Below, piece after piece: positions 33,176-41,941 of a stretch of DNA of 64,000 bases. A program made the translations under genes and the position numbers. This DNA comes from an uncultured Flavobacteriaceae bacterium (GTDB taxonomy: Bacteria; Bacteroidota; Bacteroidia; Flavobacteriales; Flavobacteriaceae): positions 1,054,001-1,118,000 of the forward strand of contig CANMFO010000002.1 of assembly GCA_947497245.1 (NCBI GenBank), read 5' to 3'. Position 1 is the first letter of the stretch. Every line of letters begins with the position of its first letter. Below the pieces are notes generated by a model. That model saw only the letters and a list, made by a program, of their open reading frames with translations, was not told where the DNA came from and made no database searches.

Positions 33176-34543
33176 TTGTTAGAAAAATACACCAAAGAAT
33201 TCCGCTATAATACGAAGCTCGCAGTGCCCGTGATCCTGGGCATGCTGGGCCATACCTTTGTCGCCTTTGCGGACAATGTCATGGTGGGGCAACTGGGAAC
33301 GGCGGAGCTGGCCGCGGTATCCCTGGGGAACAGTTTTGTGTTCATTGCGATGTCACTGGGCATCGGTTTCTCGACGGCCATTACCCCTTTGGTGGCAGAG
33401 GCCGACGGCGCGGGCAACCAAGCCAACGGGAAGAGCGCCCTAAAACATGGATTGGTACTGTGCACCTTGTTGGGACTATCGCTCTTTTTGATCATCCTGT
33501 TGTGCAAACCGCTAATGTACATGATGAAACAGCCGCCCGAGGTGGTCGAGCTTGCCATGCCCTATCTGGACCTGGTCGCCTTCTCTTTGGTACCCCTTAT
33601 TGTTTTTCAGGCCTTCAAGCAATTTTCGGAGGGTCTGTCGCAGACCAAGTACCCCATGTACGCCACCGTAATAGCGAACGTGGTAAATGTGGTATTGAAC
33701 TATTTATTGATCTTCGGTTCATTCGGATTCCCCAAAATGGGAATTGTCGGGGCGGCCGTGGGTACCTTGGTGTCCCGGGCGATCATGGTGGCCTACATCT
33801 GGTATTTGCTCAAAAGCAAAAAGAAGTTCCATGACTATGTGACGGGCTTTAACTTTAGGAAGATCGAAAAAAAGGTGATGGGAAAGATCATAGGGCTGGG
33901 ATTTCCATCGGCCCTGCAAATGTTTTTTGAGGTAGCGATCTTCACCGCTGCCATTTGGCTGAGCGGGGTACTGGGAAAAAATGCCCAGGCCGCCAATCAG
34001 ATCGCCCTCAATTTGAGCAGTATGACCTTTATGTTCGGAATGGGACTTGGGGTGGCGGCCATGATCCGGGTGGGCAATCAAAAGGGACTTCGCAACTTTC
34101 CCGGACTGCGGCGCATCGCACAGTCTATTTTTCTGTTGACCCTCCTGATCGAAGTCCTGTTCGCAGCTCTTTTTCTATTGGGACGGAACTGGTTTCCAAC
34201 CCTGTATTTGGACGTGAACGATCTGGCCAATTTGACCGACAATACCGAAGTGATCGTGCTCTCTGCCCAATTGCTGCTGGTGGCCGCCTTCTTTCAGATT
34301 TCCGATGGCATCCAGGTGGTGGTACTGGGGGCCTTGAGGGGATTACAGGATGTAAGGATACCGACACTGATCACCTTTATCGCCTATTGGCTGATCGGCT
34401 TCCCCATTTGCTACTATTTGGGATTGCACACCGAACTCAAAAGTACCGGAATTTGGATCGGACTTTTGACCGGGCTCACTGCATCGGCCATTATGTTGTA
34501 TATTCGATTTAATTATTTGACCAAAAGATTGATCGATAACTAG
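33176..34543 (+). CDS. MATE family multidrug efflux transporter
   Basis: A 455-residue inner-membrane transporter with about twelve hydrophobic helices in two homologous halves, of the MATE family (Na+ or H+ driven export of cationic drugs and metabolites). The early segment PVILGMLGHTFVAFADNVMVGQLG and the acidic residue in the first-helix region (ADN) fit the NorM/DinF type. The start is a TTG at 33176: the only later Met is inside the first membrane helix. It follows the kinase-fold gene by 52 nt. Confidence 0.9.
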   Translation: MLEKYTKEFRYNTKLAVPVILGMLGHTFVAFADNVMVGQLGTAELAAVSLGNSFVFIAMSLGIGFSTAITPLVAEADGAGNQANGKSALKHGLVLCTLLGLSLFLIILLCKPLMYMMKQPPEVVELAMPYLDLVAFSLVPLIVFQAFKQFSEGLSQTKYPMYATVIANVVNVVLNYLLIFGSFGFPKMGIVGAAVGTLVSRAIMVAYIWYLLKSKKKFHDYVTGFNFRKIEKKVMGKIIGLGFPSALQMFFEVAIFTAAIWLSGVLGKNAQAANQIALNLSSMTFMFGMGLGVAAMIRVGNQKGLRNFPGLRRIAQSIFLLTLLIEVLFAALFLLGRNWFPTLYLDVNDLANLTDNTEVIVLSAQLLLVAAFFQISDGIQVVVLGALRGLQDVRIPTLITFIAYWLIGFPICYYLGLHTELKSTGIWIGLLTGLTASAIMLYIRFNYLTKRLIDN

Positions 34544-34599
34544 ATTTTTTGGACATCCCAGGGCCATCAAGGACCCATTGTTTAACCGCTACCCATACT

Positions 34600-34830
34600 A
34601 TGATGGAATTACCAAAGTTTTTGCTCGGAGATAATACGGATTACCCTAGGGCGATATTCGTTGTTCATACCGAATACCCGCGTTTTATCATTAACCTGGA
34701 AAATGATGGGGTCGAGTGGTTCGAAGATTTTGGTCCGGAAGACGAAAAGGAACTGGAGGCCGAAGCCGAAAATTTAATCCAATTGGCCACTGAGTTTTAC
34801 GATCGGGAAGTGTCCCGCTATGAAGATTGA
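34600..34830 (+). CDS. small acidic conserved hypothetical protein
   Basis: A 76-residue acidic cytosolic protein (LPKFLLGDNTDYPRAIFVVHTEYPRFIIN then a Glu-rich helix). The family is unknown to me; similar small proteins accompany PAP2 phosphatase genes in flavobacteria, as here, where the next gene starts 5 nt after the stop. The ATG at 34600 (or 34603) is chosen; an upstream ORF extension contains no plausible protein sequence. Confidence 0.7.
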   Translation: MMELPKFLLGDNTDYPRAIFVVHTEYPRFIINLENDGVEWFEDFGPEDEKELEAEAENLIQLATEFYDREVSRYED

Positions 34831-34835
34831 ACCTT

Positions 34836-35405
34836 ATGCTGGAAAGTCTGATAGAATTCGACAAGGAACTGTTCCTTTTTCTCAACAATTTGGGAACCCC
34901 GACATGGGACGGCTTTTGGATGTTCTTGACCAACAAATTCAGTGCCATTCCGTTGTATGTCCTGCTTCTCTTCCTGTCGTACCGGGTATTCGGGCCCAGG
35001 AAGGTGCTACTGCTTCTGGTGGCCGTTGCCCTGCTGATTACGGTGACGAACGGACTTGCCGATTTCCTCAAGTACGGGGTACAGCGGCTACGGCCCTGTT
35101 TTGACGCCGATTTGGAAGGGGCGGTACGTTTGGTAAAGGATTCCTGTGGGGGCAGGTTCAGCTATTTCTCGGCCCACGCGGCCAATTCAATGGCGGTTGC
35201 TTTTTTCTTCAGCACCTTGTTGGGTTCAAAATTCAGGTACCTTGGAGTTTTGCTATTGTTCTGGGCATTAATGGTGGGATATAGCAGGATTTATATCGGG
35301 GTACATTTTCCTTTGGATGTGGTTTCGGGTCTTGGGATAGGCCTGTTTTTCGGATGGGTGTTTGCAAAGTTGTATATATTTGCACTACACAAATACCCCT
35401 TATGA
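34836..35405 (+). CDS. PAP2-family phosphatase, membrane
   Basis: A 189-residue inner-membrane phosphatase of the PAP2 superfamily, which dephosphorylates lipid phosphates such as undecaprenyl pyrophosphate or phosphatidic acid. The three motifs are visible: KYGVQRLRP (KX6RP), FSAHAANS (SGH-like, with SAH) and SRIYIGVHFPLD (SRX5HX3D). Five to six membrane helices are present. The ATG at 34836 is preferred over a TTG at 34827 that would overlap the preceding stop. Its stop overlaps the GT39 start by 4 nt (ATGA), so the two are coupled and may share a lipid-linked sugar pathway. Confidence 0.88.
   Translation: MLESLIEFDKELFLFLNNLGTPTWDGFWMFLTNKFSAIPLYVLLLFLSYRVFGPRKVLLLLVAVALLITVTNGLADFLKYGVQRLRPCFDADLEGAVRLVKDSCGGRFSYFSAHAANSMAVAFFFSTLLGSKFRYLGVLLLFWALMVGYSRIYIGVHFPLDVVSGLGIGLFFGWVFAKLYIFALHKYPL
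35375..35382 (+). promoter_or_regulatory. possible internal -7 element for the GT39 gene
   Basis: TATATTTG matches TAnnTTTG inside the end of the PAP2 gene, 19 nt before the GT39 ATG. No -33 TTG at the proper distance is seen, so it may be chance. Confidence 0.3.
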
Positions 35406-37060
35406 TATCCAATATCAGGTATTGGTTTTTAATGCTTCTGGTCCTACTGGTGTACGTTGCCGGAATGTTCGTCACCCTTTTCGAGAACGACTCCGCGCAG
35501 TTCGCCACCATGGCCATGAGGATGGTCCAGGAAAACGATTTCCTGACCCTGTTCAAGGGCCCTGAAGAATACCTCGACAAGCCCCATATGCACTATTGGC
35601 TGGCGGCGCTTTCCTTTAAGGTTTTCGGAATACATGCCTGGGCCTATCGTATTCCCGCTATTTTGGCCACTCTCCTCGGGGCCTACAGCTGTTTTGGTTT
35701 GGGCAAATTACTTTACAATGCGGATACCGGCCGGTTGGCCGCCCTGATTTTTATGACCGCACAGACCATTGTACTCTCCGTGATCGACGTACGGACCGAT
35801 GCCGTGCTCACCGGATTTGCCATCCTGGCCATTTGGCAGTTGGCCATCTTTGTCGAAACCAAAAAACTGGGACCCATTCTTCTAGGGGCCTTCGGTGCGG
35901 GGATCGCCTTTTCAACGAAAGGGCAGATTGCCCTGGTGGTCATTGGCATACCCCTGCTCTGTCATCTGGCCTATACGCGGAAGTGGAAAGTGCTCCTGAA
36001 TTGGCAGGTACTCCTGGCCCTGGTCATTTTTGCCCTTGCCATCGCACCGATGTTGTATGCGTATTACCACCAGTTCGATCTGCATCCCGAGAAGATCATT
36101 CGCGGTAGGGGGGAACGCAGTGGTATTTTCTTTATTTTTTGGGAACAGAGTTTCGAACGGATGAGCGGGGCGGGCATGGGCAAGAACAGCAGCGACTACT
36201 TTTTCTTTTTCCATACGTTCCTTTGGGTGTTTCTTCCCTGGACCATCATCGCCATCGCCGCCATTGTCAGCAGACTAAAGACCTTCTGGAAGTTACGGTT
36301 CTCCTACAATCCAAAATACGAGTTCTTGACCCTGGGCGGTATCGTCCTGATTTTTGTGCTCATCAGTTTTGCCCAGTTTAAACTGCCCCACTACCTGAAC
36401 ATTGTCGTTCCATTGTTTTCCGTACTCACCGCATCCTATCTCCATAGTTTGCGCAAGTTTTCCAAACGGAAGCCTATCAAGACCTTGCTGGGCGTCCAGT
36501 ATTTTATCTTGGGCCTTGTCTTTGTTGCCTCGGCATTGATCTGCTTTTATGTGTTCAAGTTCCATGGCCTGTGGAATTACCTTTGGAAAGTGGCTTTGGT
36601 ACTGGTTGCCATTTATTACAGCCTAAAACGGGAGGACTACTATTTGAGGATCATTTCGGTATCGGCGATCAGCGCCATCTTTCTGAATGCCATTTTAAAC
36701 CTACATTTTTATCCTTCCCTGTTGAAATACCAAGCTGGGAGTGAAATGGCCAAAGTGGTCGTGGAAAATGACATACCCGTGGATAAGATCTATAAGATTT
36801 CCGAAAGATATACCTGGGCCATGGACTTCTACAATCAAAGGCCGCTTATCATTTCATCGTTGGAGGACATCAGGAACAAAAAGGATATTTGGGTATATGC
36901 CACCGATGGGGAACTAAGGGAACTGAACGACCAGGGTTTTGACTGGGACAGGCAGTACACCAAGGACCAGTTCAGGATTACCCGCCTGCAGGCCAAGTTC
37001 TTGGAGCCCGCTACCCGAAAGCGGGTAATTGGGAAAATGCACCTGATCCATATATACTAG
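35402..37060 (+). CDS. GT39/ArnT-like membrane glycosyltransferase
   Basis: A 552-residue integral membrane protein with about eleven to thirteen helices, of the GT-C fold (PMT/ArnT-like), which transfers sugars from lipid carriers on the periplasmic side. The first periplasmic loop has FENDSAQFATMAMRM with acidic residues at the place of the family catalytic Asp/Glu, followed by PEEYLDKPHMHYWLAALSFKVFG, a typical GT39 stretch. A soluble C-terminal region of about 90 residues follows. The start codon overlaps the PAP2 stop. The acceptor (lipid A, glycolipid or protein) is not known. It belongs with the GT2 and membrane-protein genes that converge on it. Confidence 0.85.
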   Translation: MISNIRYWFLMLLVLLVYVAGMFVTLFENDSAQFATMAMRMVQENDFLTLFKGPEEYLDKPHMHYWLAALSFKVFGIHAWAYRIPAILATLLGAYSCFGLGKLLYNADTGRLAALIFMTAQTIVLSVIDVRTDAVLTGFAILAIWQLAIFVETKKLGPILLGAFGAGIAFSTKGQIALVVIGIPLLCHLAYTRKWKVLLNWQVLLALVIFALAIAPMLYAYYHQFDLHPEKIIRGRGERSGIFFIFWEQSFERMSGAGMGKNSSDYFFFFHTFLWVFLPWTIIAIAAIVSRLKTFWKLRFSYNPKYEFLTLGGIVLIFVLISFAQFKLPHYLNIVVPLFSVLTASYLHSLRKFSKRKPIKTLLGVQYFILGLVFVASALICFYVFKFHGLWNYLWKVALVLVAIYYSLKREDYYLRIISVSAISAIFLNAILNLHFYPSLLKYQAGSEMAKVVVENDIPVDKIYKISERYTWAMDFYNQRPLIISSLEDIRNKKDIWVYATDGELRELNDQGFDWDRQYTKDQFRITRLQAKFLEPATRKRVIGKMHLIHIY

Positions 37061-37184
37061 AAGGGCCCGATCCTGTTTTTTGATGGATAGGCATAGGTTT
37101 GTTGGATGTCGTAAGTATGTCGGCCCGGGCCTGGGTACCCGACTTGGACCTTTACCGCCAAAGCGGCAACTTCCCGGGGCACCA

Positions 37185-37272
37185 AAACATCCTTTATGTT
37201 CAAAGCGAACATCCCGGATGTTCAAGAAAAACATCCTGCATGTTTATGAAGAACAGCCTGGATGTTTAAAAA
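37185..37272. repeat. four-copy 22-bp tandem palindromic repeat
   Basis: Copies start at 37185, 37207, 37229 and 37251, an exact 22-bp period. Each is a 17-bp near-palindrome RAACATCCYKSATGTTY plus a 5-bp A-rich linker; copy 2 (37207-37223) is a perfect palindrome around its central base. It lies between the convergent GT39 gene and the gene at 37342. No flanking Cas gene or variable spacer is seen. Confidence 0.85.
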
Positions 37273-37341
37273 AACTTCCTAAAGGGCTACAACCTACAAG
37301 CTCCCATGGCCCATTGCCGATTGTCGACCGTCCGTTGCCGT

Positions 37342-38217
37342 TTAGTGCCGGGTTAGCCTGAGTTCCGGCTTTTTGAAGTGATAAACGATCCCCGCTAGCG
37401 AAACAAGGGCGGTAATGATAAAGAAGACCATGCTGATACCCACGGCCGTGTTCTCGTCCAACCCCAGAAATTCGGCCCCATAGAAAAAAGTGAGCTCACG
37501 ACTTCCGATGCCCCCTATGGTCAAGGGCAGCACCGAGACGATGGAGGAGAGAAGAAAGATAAAGAGGTACCCCACGGTATCCAGGCCAATGGCCAGGGCC
37601 CTAAGAATGAAAAGAACGCTCACGAGTTGCGCCAACTGTACCAGGGCGGAGTATCCGAAAGATCTCCAAAAAATCGGGAACACCTCGTTGAAGAACCTTT
37701 TGTTGAGGTACCAAAAAACGACTATGGCCAATACGCCCGACGCCCCGAACAGCAATTTGATGCCGCCCGCATCCGCTTGGCCCAAAAGCATGGCCAAAAG
37801 ACAGGCGTAGAGAAACAGGAGCAAGAGTCCGCTGAGCCTGTCCAACAACAGTACCGATACCACTTTTTTGGTCTTTACCCCAAAATGCCGCTTGATAAGG
37901 TACCCCTTGTACGCATCGCCACCGATGCCCCCGGGTAGGAAAAGATTGTAGAACATCCCTAGGACATATAGTTTCAAATTGCTTTTTTGCGCAAGGTGCA
38001 CCTGGAGTTGGTGAAAGTAGAGGTTCAAGCGGAAAGCGGCCAAGACTTTTGAAAGCACGAAGAAAAGCAGGGCCATGAACAGATAAAGCGGCCGGGTCTT
38101 TTTTAGTGTGCCCAGCACTTGTTCCAGATCGATCTTGGTAAGGATGAAATAGATCAGCGCAGCACTGATACCCAGTTTTAGTGCTGTGATCAGCTGTTTA
38201 CGACCTGCTGCCACCAA
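37342..38217 (-). CDS. lysylphosphatidylglycerol-synthase-type transmembrane protein (UPF0104)
   Basis: A 291-residue inner-membrane protein with about eight helices of the LPG_synthase_TM/UPF0104 type. Family-like segments include NLYFHQLQVHLAQKSNLKLYVLGMFYNLFLPGGIGGDAYKGY and the GGIGSRELTFFYG loop. It lacks the aminoacyltransferase domain of MprF, so it probably acts in lipid or glycolipid translocation rather than lysyl transfer. It overlaps the GT2 gene by 20 nt, suggesting that GT2 makes a lipid-linked sugar which this protein and the GT39 enzyme use. That link is inference. Confidence 0.8.
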   Translation of the reverse strand: MVAAGRKQLITALKLGISAALIYFILTKIDLEQVLGTLKKTRPLYLFMALLFFVLSKVLAAFRLNLYFHQLQVHLAQKSNLKLYVLGMFYNLFLPGGIGGDAYKGYLIKRHFGVKTKKVVSVLLLDRLSGLLLLFLYACLLAMLLGQADAGGIKLLFGASGVLAIVVFWYLNKRFFNEVFPIFWRSFGYSALVQLAQLVSVLFILRALAIGLDTVGYLFIFLLSSIVSVLPLTIGGIGSRELTFFYGAEFLGLDENTAVGISMVFFIITALVSLAGIVYHFKKPELRLTRH

Positions 38218-39157
38218 CTGTTACTTTTTTTATGCGATAGGGCCTTTTGTTCTGTGATTCGTAGTAGGTTCGGATCAGTAGTTCCATGACGATGCCTATG
38301 GTAAACAACTGTATTCCCGCTAAAATGAACATCAGGCCAAATATCAACAGCGGCCGGGTACCGATATCCTGGCCCAGATAAAATTTGAGGAAGAGGAGGT
38401 ATATGTTGATAAAGACCCCTAATAAGATCATCAAAAACCCAAAAATGCCGAACAGGTGGATGGGCCGTTGAAAATATTTACGGATAAAGAGCAATAACAT
38501 CATATCCGCCACCACCTTGAAAACCCGTTCCAGGCCGTATTTCGAAACGCCCGAATGCCGAGCATGGTGCTTCACGGGCACTTGCTTGATCTGTGCCCCT
38601 TCCAGGTAGGCCAATAGATTGATAAAACGGTGCATTTCCCCATAGAGGTTCAATTCCTTTGCAATATCCTTGGTAAAGACCTTGAGGGCGCAGCCATTGT
38701 CCTTGATGTCCAGTTTGGTGACCCGTCGCACCAGGAAATTGGCAATTTTCGAAGGGATCTTTTTAATGATTGAATCCTTCCTCTTCTGCCGGATGCCCGT
38801 CACCACGTCAAAATCATCGGCAACGGCATATCGCAGCATCTCGGGGATATCGCTGGGATCGTTCTGTAGGTCCCCGTCCAGGGTGATGATGTATTCCCCA
38901 CTGGCATAGTCGATTCCCGCGGCAAGCGCCAGACTTTGTCCGTAATTTTTCTTTAGCTCGATGAGGTGTACTTTGCCATCCTTCATGCGCTTTATGGTCT
39001 TCCGTGTCGCATCTGTTGAAAAATCATCCACGTACACGATCTCGTATTGATAGCCTTCAAGACTTTCATGAATCTTTTGGGTCAGTGGCACAACGTTGTC
39101 CTCCTCGTTGTACAAAGGGATTACAATGGAAAGGAGGTCAGTGGTAATGGGATTCAT
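38198..39157 (-). CDS. GT2 family glycosyltransferase, DPM1/ArnC-like, membrane anchored
   Basis: A 319-residue enzyme with a cytosolic GT-A domain (SIVIPLYNEEDNVVPL, YVDDFSTDAT, metal-binding DGDLQNDP) and two C-terminal membrane helices (about residues 235-300). This is the layout of polyprenyl-phosphate sugar transferases such as DPM1, ArnC and GtrB, which make lipid-linked sugars used by GT-C enzymes like the GT39 protein nearby. Length is normal. The membrane-protein gene downstream overlaps it by 20 nt. Confidence 0.9.
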   Translation of the reverse strand: MNPITTDLLSIVIPLYNEEDNVVPLTQKIHESLEGYQYEIVYVDDFSTDATRKTIKRMKDGKVHLIELKKNYGQSLALAAGIDYASGEYIITLDGDLQNDPSDIPEMLRYAVADDFDVVTGIRQKRKDSIIKKIPSKIANFLVRRVTKLDIKDNGCALKVFTKDIAKELNLYGEMHRFINLLAYLEGAQIKQVPVKHHARHSGVSKYGLERVFKVVADMMLLLFIRKYFQRPIHLFGIFGFLMILLGVFINIYLLFLKFYLGQDIGTRPLLIFGLMFILAGIQLFTIGIVMELLIRTYYESQNKRPYRIKKVTVGGSRS

Positions 39158-39191
39158 GGGTCGCTTTCTTAATCCGGCAAAGTTATGGTTT

Positions 39192-40289
39192 TTATTTAAG
39201 TTCCCTTTTTCGGAACTGCAGCAGGGATTCTGCCGCCCTGAAAGGGGAAATCTTATTGTCCACGACCTCTTTGGTGAGTGTTTTCAGCCTGGATCGTATT
39301 TTTTTGTCCGTATAAAAATCCAGCTTCAAATGTTCGTCTATGGTCTGTAGCAGCCAGTTTTTGTTCTGGGATTTCCTTTTGCTGGTGAAATCCCCTGTCT
39401 TTCTAGCTTGCTCAACATATCTGAAGATCAGGTCTTGTATTTCCAACATCCCCTTGTTTTCCAAGGCAGAGCAGGAAACCACTTTGGGCAGCCATCCATT
39501 TTCCTTTGGCGGATAGAGCTGCAGTGCCCTTTTAAAATCGGTCTCGGCACGCCCTACTTTTTTTAGGTTGTCCCCATCGGCCTTGTTGATGGCAATGGCG
39601 TCCGCCATTTCAATAATCCCCCGTTTAATGCCCTGTAGTTCATCCCCGGCCCCCGCCAATTTCAACAACAGGAAAAAATCGACCATACTGTGCACGGTGG
39701 TCTCGCCCTGCCCGACACCAACGGTCTCCACCAATACCACATCATAACCCGCCGCTTCGCACAGGATTATGGTCTCGCGCGTCTTGCGCGCCACCCCGCC
39801 CAACGTAGCTCCGGAAGGGGAGGGGCGGATAAAGGCGTTGGGGTCCCTGGCCAATTCCGACATACGGGTCTTGTCGCCCAAAATACTTCCCTTGTTTTGG
39901 GTACTGGTGGGGTCTACCGCCAGAACGGCGACTTTTTTTCCAATGGCGGTAAGGTTTTTGCCCAAGGCTTCTATGAAGGTACTTTTTCCTACCCCGGGCA
40001 CCCCGGTGATCCCTATGCGTACGGATGACGTCTTTTGGGAAAGGCATTGTTCGATCAAACTGTTGGCGATTTCCCAATGCTCCTTTTTTGAACTTTCCAC
40101 TAAGGTGATGGCCCTCGCAAGTTCAGGTTTTTGACCAGAAAAAATACCCTTTGCCAACGCTTTGACGGTGGGCAAGGGCTTTTTTTTCCCCCGTATCCTG
40201 GAGATATTCCCTGGGTCTGTATGTTTAGGGGAGGCCAATGCTATTGGTTCAGGGGAACGCTCACTTTGGTCTGGTCCCATGACAGGCAC
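39192..40289 (-). CDS. meaB: MeaB/ArgK-type GTPase
   Basis: A 365-residue cytosolic G3E-family GTPase that protects and loads adenosylcobalamin-dependent methylmalonyl-CoA mutase. The G1 loop is GITGVPGVGKSTFIEALG; other marks are VLAVDPTSTQNKGSILGDKTRM, the ETVGVGQGET switch and INKADGDN (G4-like). The extra 40 N-terminal residues and the 49-nt overlap with the upstream DUF2911 gene make the exact start uncertain; the only Met codons before the domain are at 40289 and 40280. Mutase genes are not in this window, so the partner must be encoded elsewhere. Confidence 0.88.
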   Translation of the reverse strand: MPVMGPDQSERSPEPIALASPKHTDPGNISRIRGKKKPLPTVKALAKGIFSGQKPELARAITLVESSKKEHWEIANSLIEQCLSQKTSSVRIGITGVPGVGKSTFIEALGKNLTAIGKKVAVLAVDPTSTQNKGSILGDKTRMSELARDPNAFIRPSPSGATLGGVARKTRETIILCEAAGYDVVLVETVGVGQGETTVHSMVDFFLLLKLAGAGDELQGIKRGIIEMADAIAINKADGDNLKKVGRAETDFKRALQLYPPKENGWLPKVVSCSALENKGMLEIQDLIFRYVEQARKTGDFTSKRKSQNKNWLLQTIDEHLKLDFYTDKKIRSRLKTLTKEVVDNKISPFRAAESLLQFRKRELK

Positions 40290-40801
40290 AGCTTCAGCTG
40301 CCCATCTTCCTCGAAGCTGATCGTGAACTGTTCAACGGGCTGGGCCGTGGTGGTGGCCGGTACGGTCACTTGTACCACATCTTGTTCGGGATCTCGGGTG
40401 GTCTCCTTTCCGCCGCTCAACACGGTGACGCCCCAATCGGGAACCTCTTTGTTGAACATGACCTGCCATTCGGAGGCCTCGGGCCTGGTCCACAGGGAAT
40501 AGGTGCCGGCCGGTAATTTTTTGTCCAAAATGGTCATATCCCCGCCCGTGGTAAAGGTGGTGGGTTCATTGGCCCCGGTCCGCCAAACCACGCCATAGGG
40601 GACCAGCTCTCCAAAAATGACCCGCCCCTTTTTGGACGGACTGGAATAATGGACCGATAGATCCATTCCATTTTGCGAGTAGGTCGCTGTTTTTTCCGGA
40701 CTGTGCTTTTTGGTCTGTTCCTGCATATAGGGCATGCCCACAAAAACGAGCAGCAGCCCGAGCACTACCACCGTTATCAAGGACCATTTTAAAAATTTCA
40801 T
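40241..40801 (-). CDS. DUF2911 domain protein, membrane anchored
   Basis: A 186-residue protein with one N-terminal membrane helix or uncleaved signal (about residues 7-27) and a DUF2911 domain facing the periplasm. Typical elements are VHYSSPSKKGRVIFGELVPYG, WRTGANEPTTF and LPAGTYSLWTRP. The domain is common in Bacteroidota and its function is unknown. The gene overlaps the start of MeaB by 49 nt as read here, so the MeaB start may lie further in. Confidence 0.85.
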   Translation of the reverse strand: MKFLKWSLITVVVLGLLLVFVGMPYMQEQTKKHSPEKTATYSQNGMDLSVHYSSPSKKGRVIFGELVPYGVVWRTGANEPTTFTTGGDMTILDKKLPAGTYSLWTRPEASEWQVMFNKEVPDWGVTVLSGGKETTRDPEQDVVQVTVPATTTAQPVEQFTISFEEDGQLKLCLSWDQTKVSVPLNQ

Positions 40802-40929
40802 AGTTAAGATTTTAGTATTCCCCTAAGTTAGTAAAACCTTGGCGATAAGAACCGATTTATTTGGGGAATGGCATGCAGGGAGGTTACGCCGGACGACATT
40901 TCAAAGACCGATACGGACCCTCCCCAGGT

Positions 40930-41835
40930 CTACTCGATATCAAAAATAAACTGCGACTTGTTCTCGTATACGGCTCCAGGTTTTAGGACACTGCTCGGAA
41001 AATGTGGGAAGTTGGGGGCATCGGGATAGTTCTGGGTCTCAAAACAGATTGCGGGCATATGTGGCGGGATATAGACCACCATCGCGGGCTGGTTGGTCTT
41101 TACTTCCATGACAATCCCGGAGCGGCGCGAATGTAACCTTGCAGCCACCTTGCTATTGGAATTGACGACGAAAGGTGTATCCAACAGGGTCTTGCCCAAA
41201 GACCTCCCGGTCATGAAATCGTTTTTTGTACCCTCGACCGGGGCCAGCTCGCCTGTGGGCAGTAGCTTGTCATCGGTGACCACCCATTTTGGACAATCCA
41301 GTTGCAGTTCCAGGTCCTTGACCGAGGGGGCATCGTCCAACCTAAAATAGGAATGGTTGGTCAGATTTACTACCGTGCTGCGATCCGTAGTGGCCTCATG
41401 TACGATATGGAGTATGTTGTTCTGGAGTGTATAGGTCACACTGGCCCTGAGGTTCCCCGGATAGCCTTCCTCCAGGTGCTTGCTGGTATAGGACAACCTT
41501 ACAAAAGGTTCATCCCCATAGTCGATTTCCTCAAAGGTCCAGTACTTTTTGCCAAAACCTTCCTTACCACCGTGCAGGTGCACCCCGTCTTCGTGAAAGA
41601 GCAGATGTGTTTCCCTGTCCAGCTCAAAACCGCCGTTCGATATGCGGCCCGCGTACCTTCCGACACAGGCTCCCAGGAAAAAAGGGTCGTCCAAATATTG
41701 TGTCGGACTATCGTACCCGATCACAACGTTCCTGGTATTGCCATGAGCGTCCTTGATCAAAAGTTTCTGTATCAATGCCCCATAATCCAGCACAATAAGC
41801 GTAATGAACGGAGTGCTGATCGTAACCTGTTTCAA
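40930..41835 (-). CDS. galM: aldose 1-epimerase
   Basis: A 301-residue galactose-mutarotase-type epimerase that interconverts alpha and beta anomers of aldoses. The active-site features are present: ACVGRYAGRISNG, HLHGGKEGFGKKYW, VNLTNHSYFRL with its catalytic-type His, and the C-terminal Glu in CFETQNYPDAPNFP. It is somewhat shorter than E. coli GalM and has no signal peptide, so it acts in the cytosol. It is divergent from the ECF sigma operon. Confidence 0.92.
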   Translation of the reverse strand: MKQVTISTPFITLIVLDYGALIQKLLIKDAHGNTRNVVIGYDSPTQYLDDPFFLGACVGRYAGRISNGGFELDRETHLLFHEDGVHLHGGKEGFGKKYWTFEEIDYGDEPFVRLSYTSKHLEEGYPGNLRASVTYTLQNNILHIVHEATTDRSTVVNLTNHSYFRLDDAPSVKDLELQLDCPKWVVTDDKLLPTGELAPVEGTKNDFMTGRSLGKTLLDTPFVVNSNSKVAARLHSRRSGIVMEVKTNQPAMVVYIPPHMPAICFETQNYPDAPNFPHFPSSVLKPGAVYENKSQFIFDIE

Positions 41836-41873
41836 TGCTCGGAGTTTTATTTAGGGTAAAAATACTTGTTTTT

Positions 41874-41899
41874 TGCAACATCCATTTTTTTTTATCGTC
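41874..41899 (+). promoter_or_regulatory. ECF-type promoter of the sigma-factor gene (probable autoregulation)
   Basis: TGCAAC (41874-41879), a 16-nt spacer rich in T, and CGTC (41896-41899). It has the same architecture as the promoters at 15979 and 16557. A start site near 41906 gives a leader of about 36 nt to the ATG at 41942. Confidence 0.55.
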
Positions 41900-41941
41900 C
41901 TTTAGATGACAACAACGACAACCAATTTAGGAAACCGGCCA

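Noticed and set aside
37185-37272. CRISPR array
   Set aside because: Repeats are palindromic and abut at 22 bp with only 5-bp linkers; there are no spacers and no cas genes nearby.
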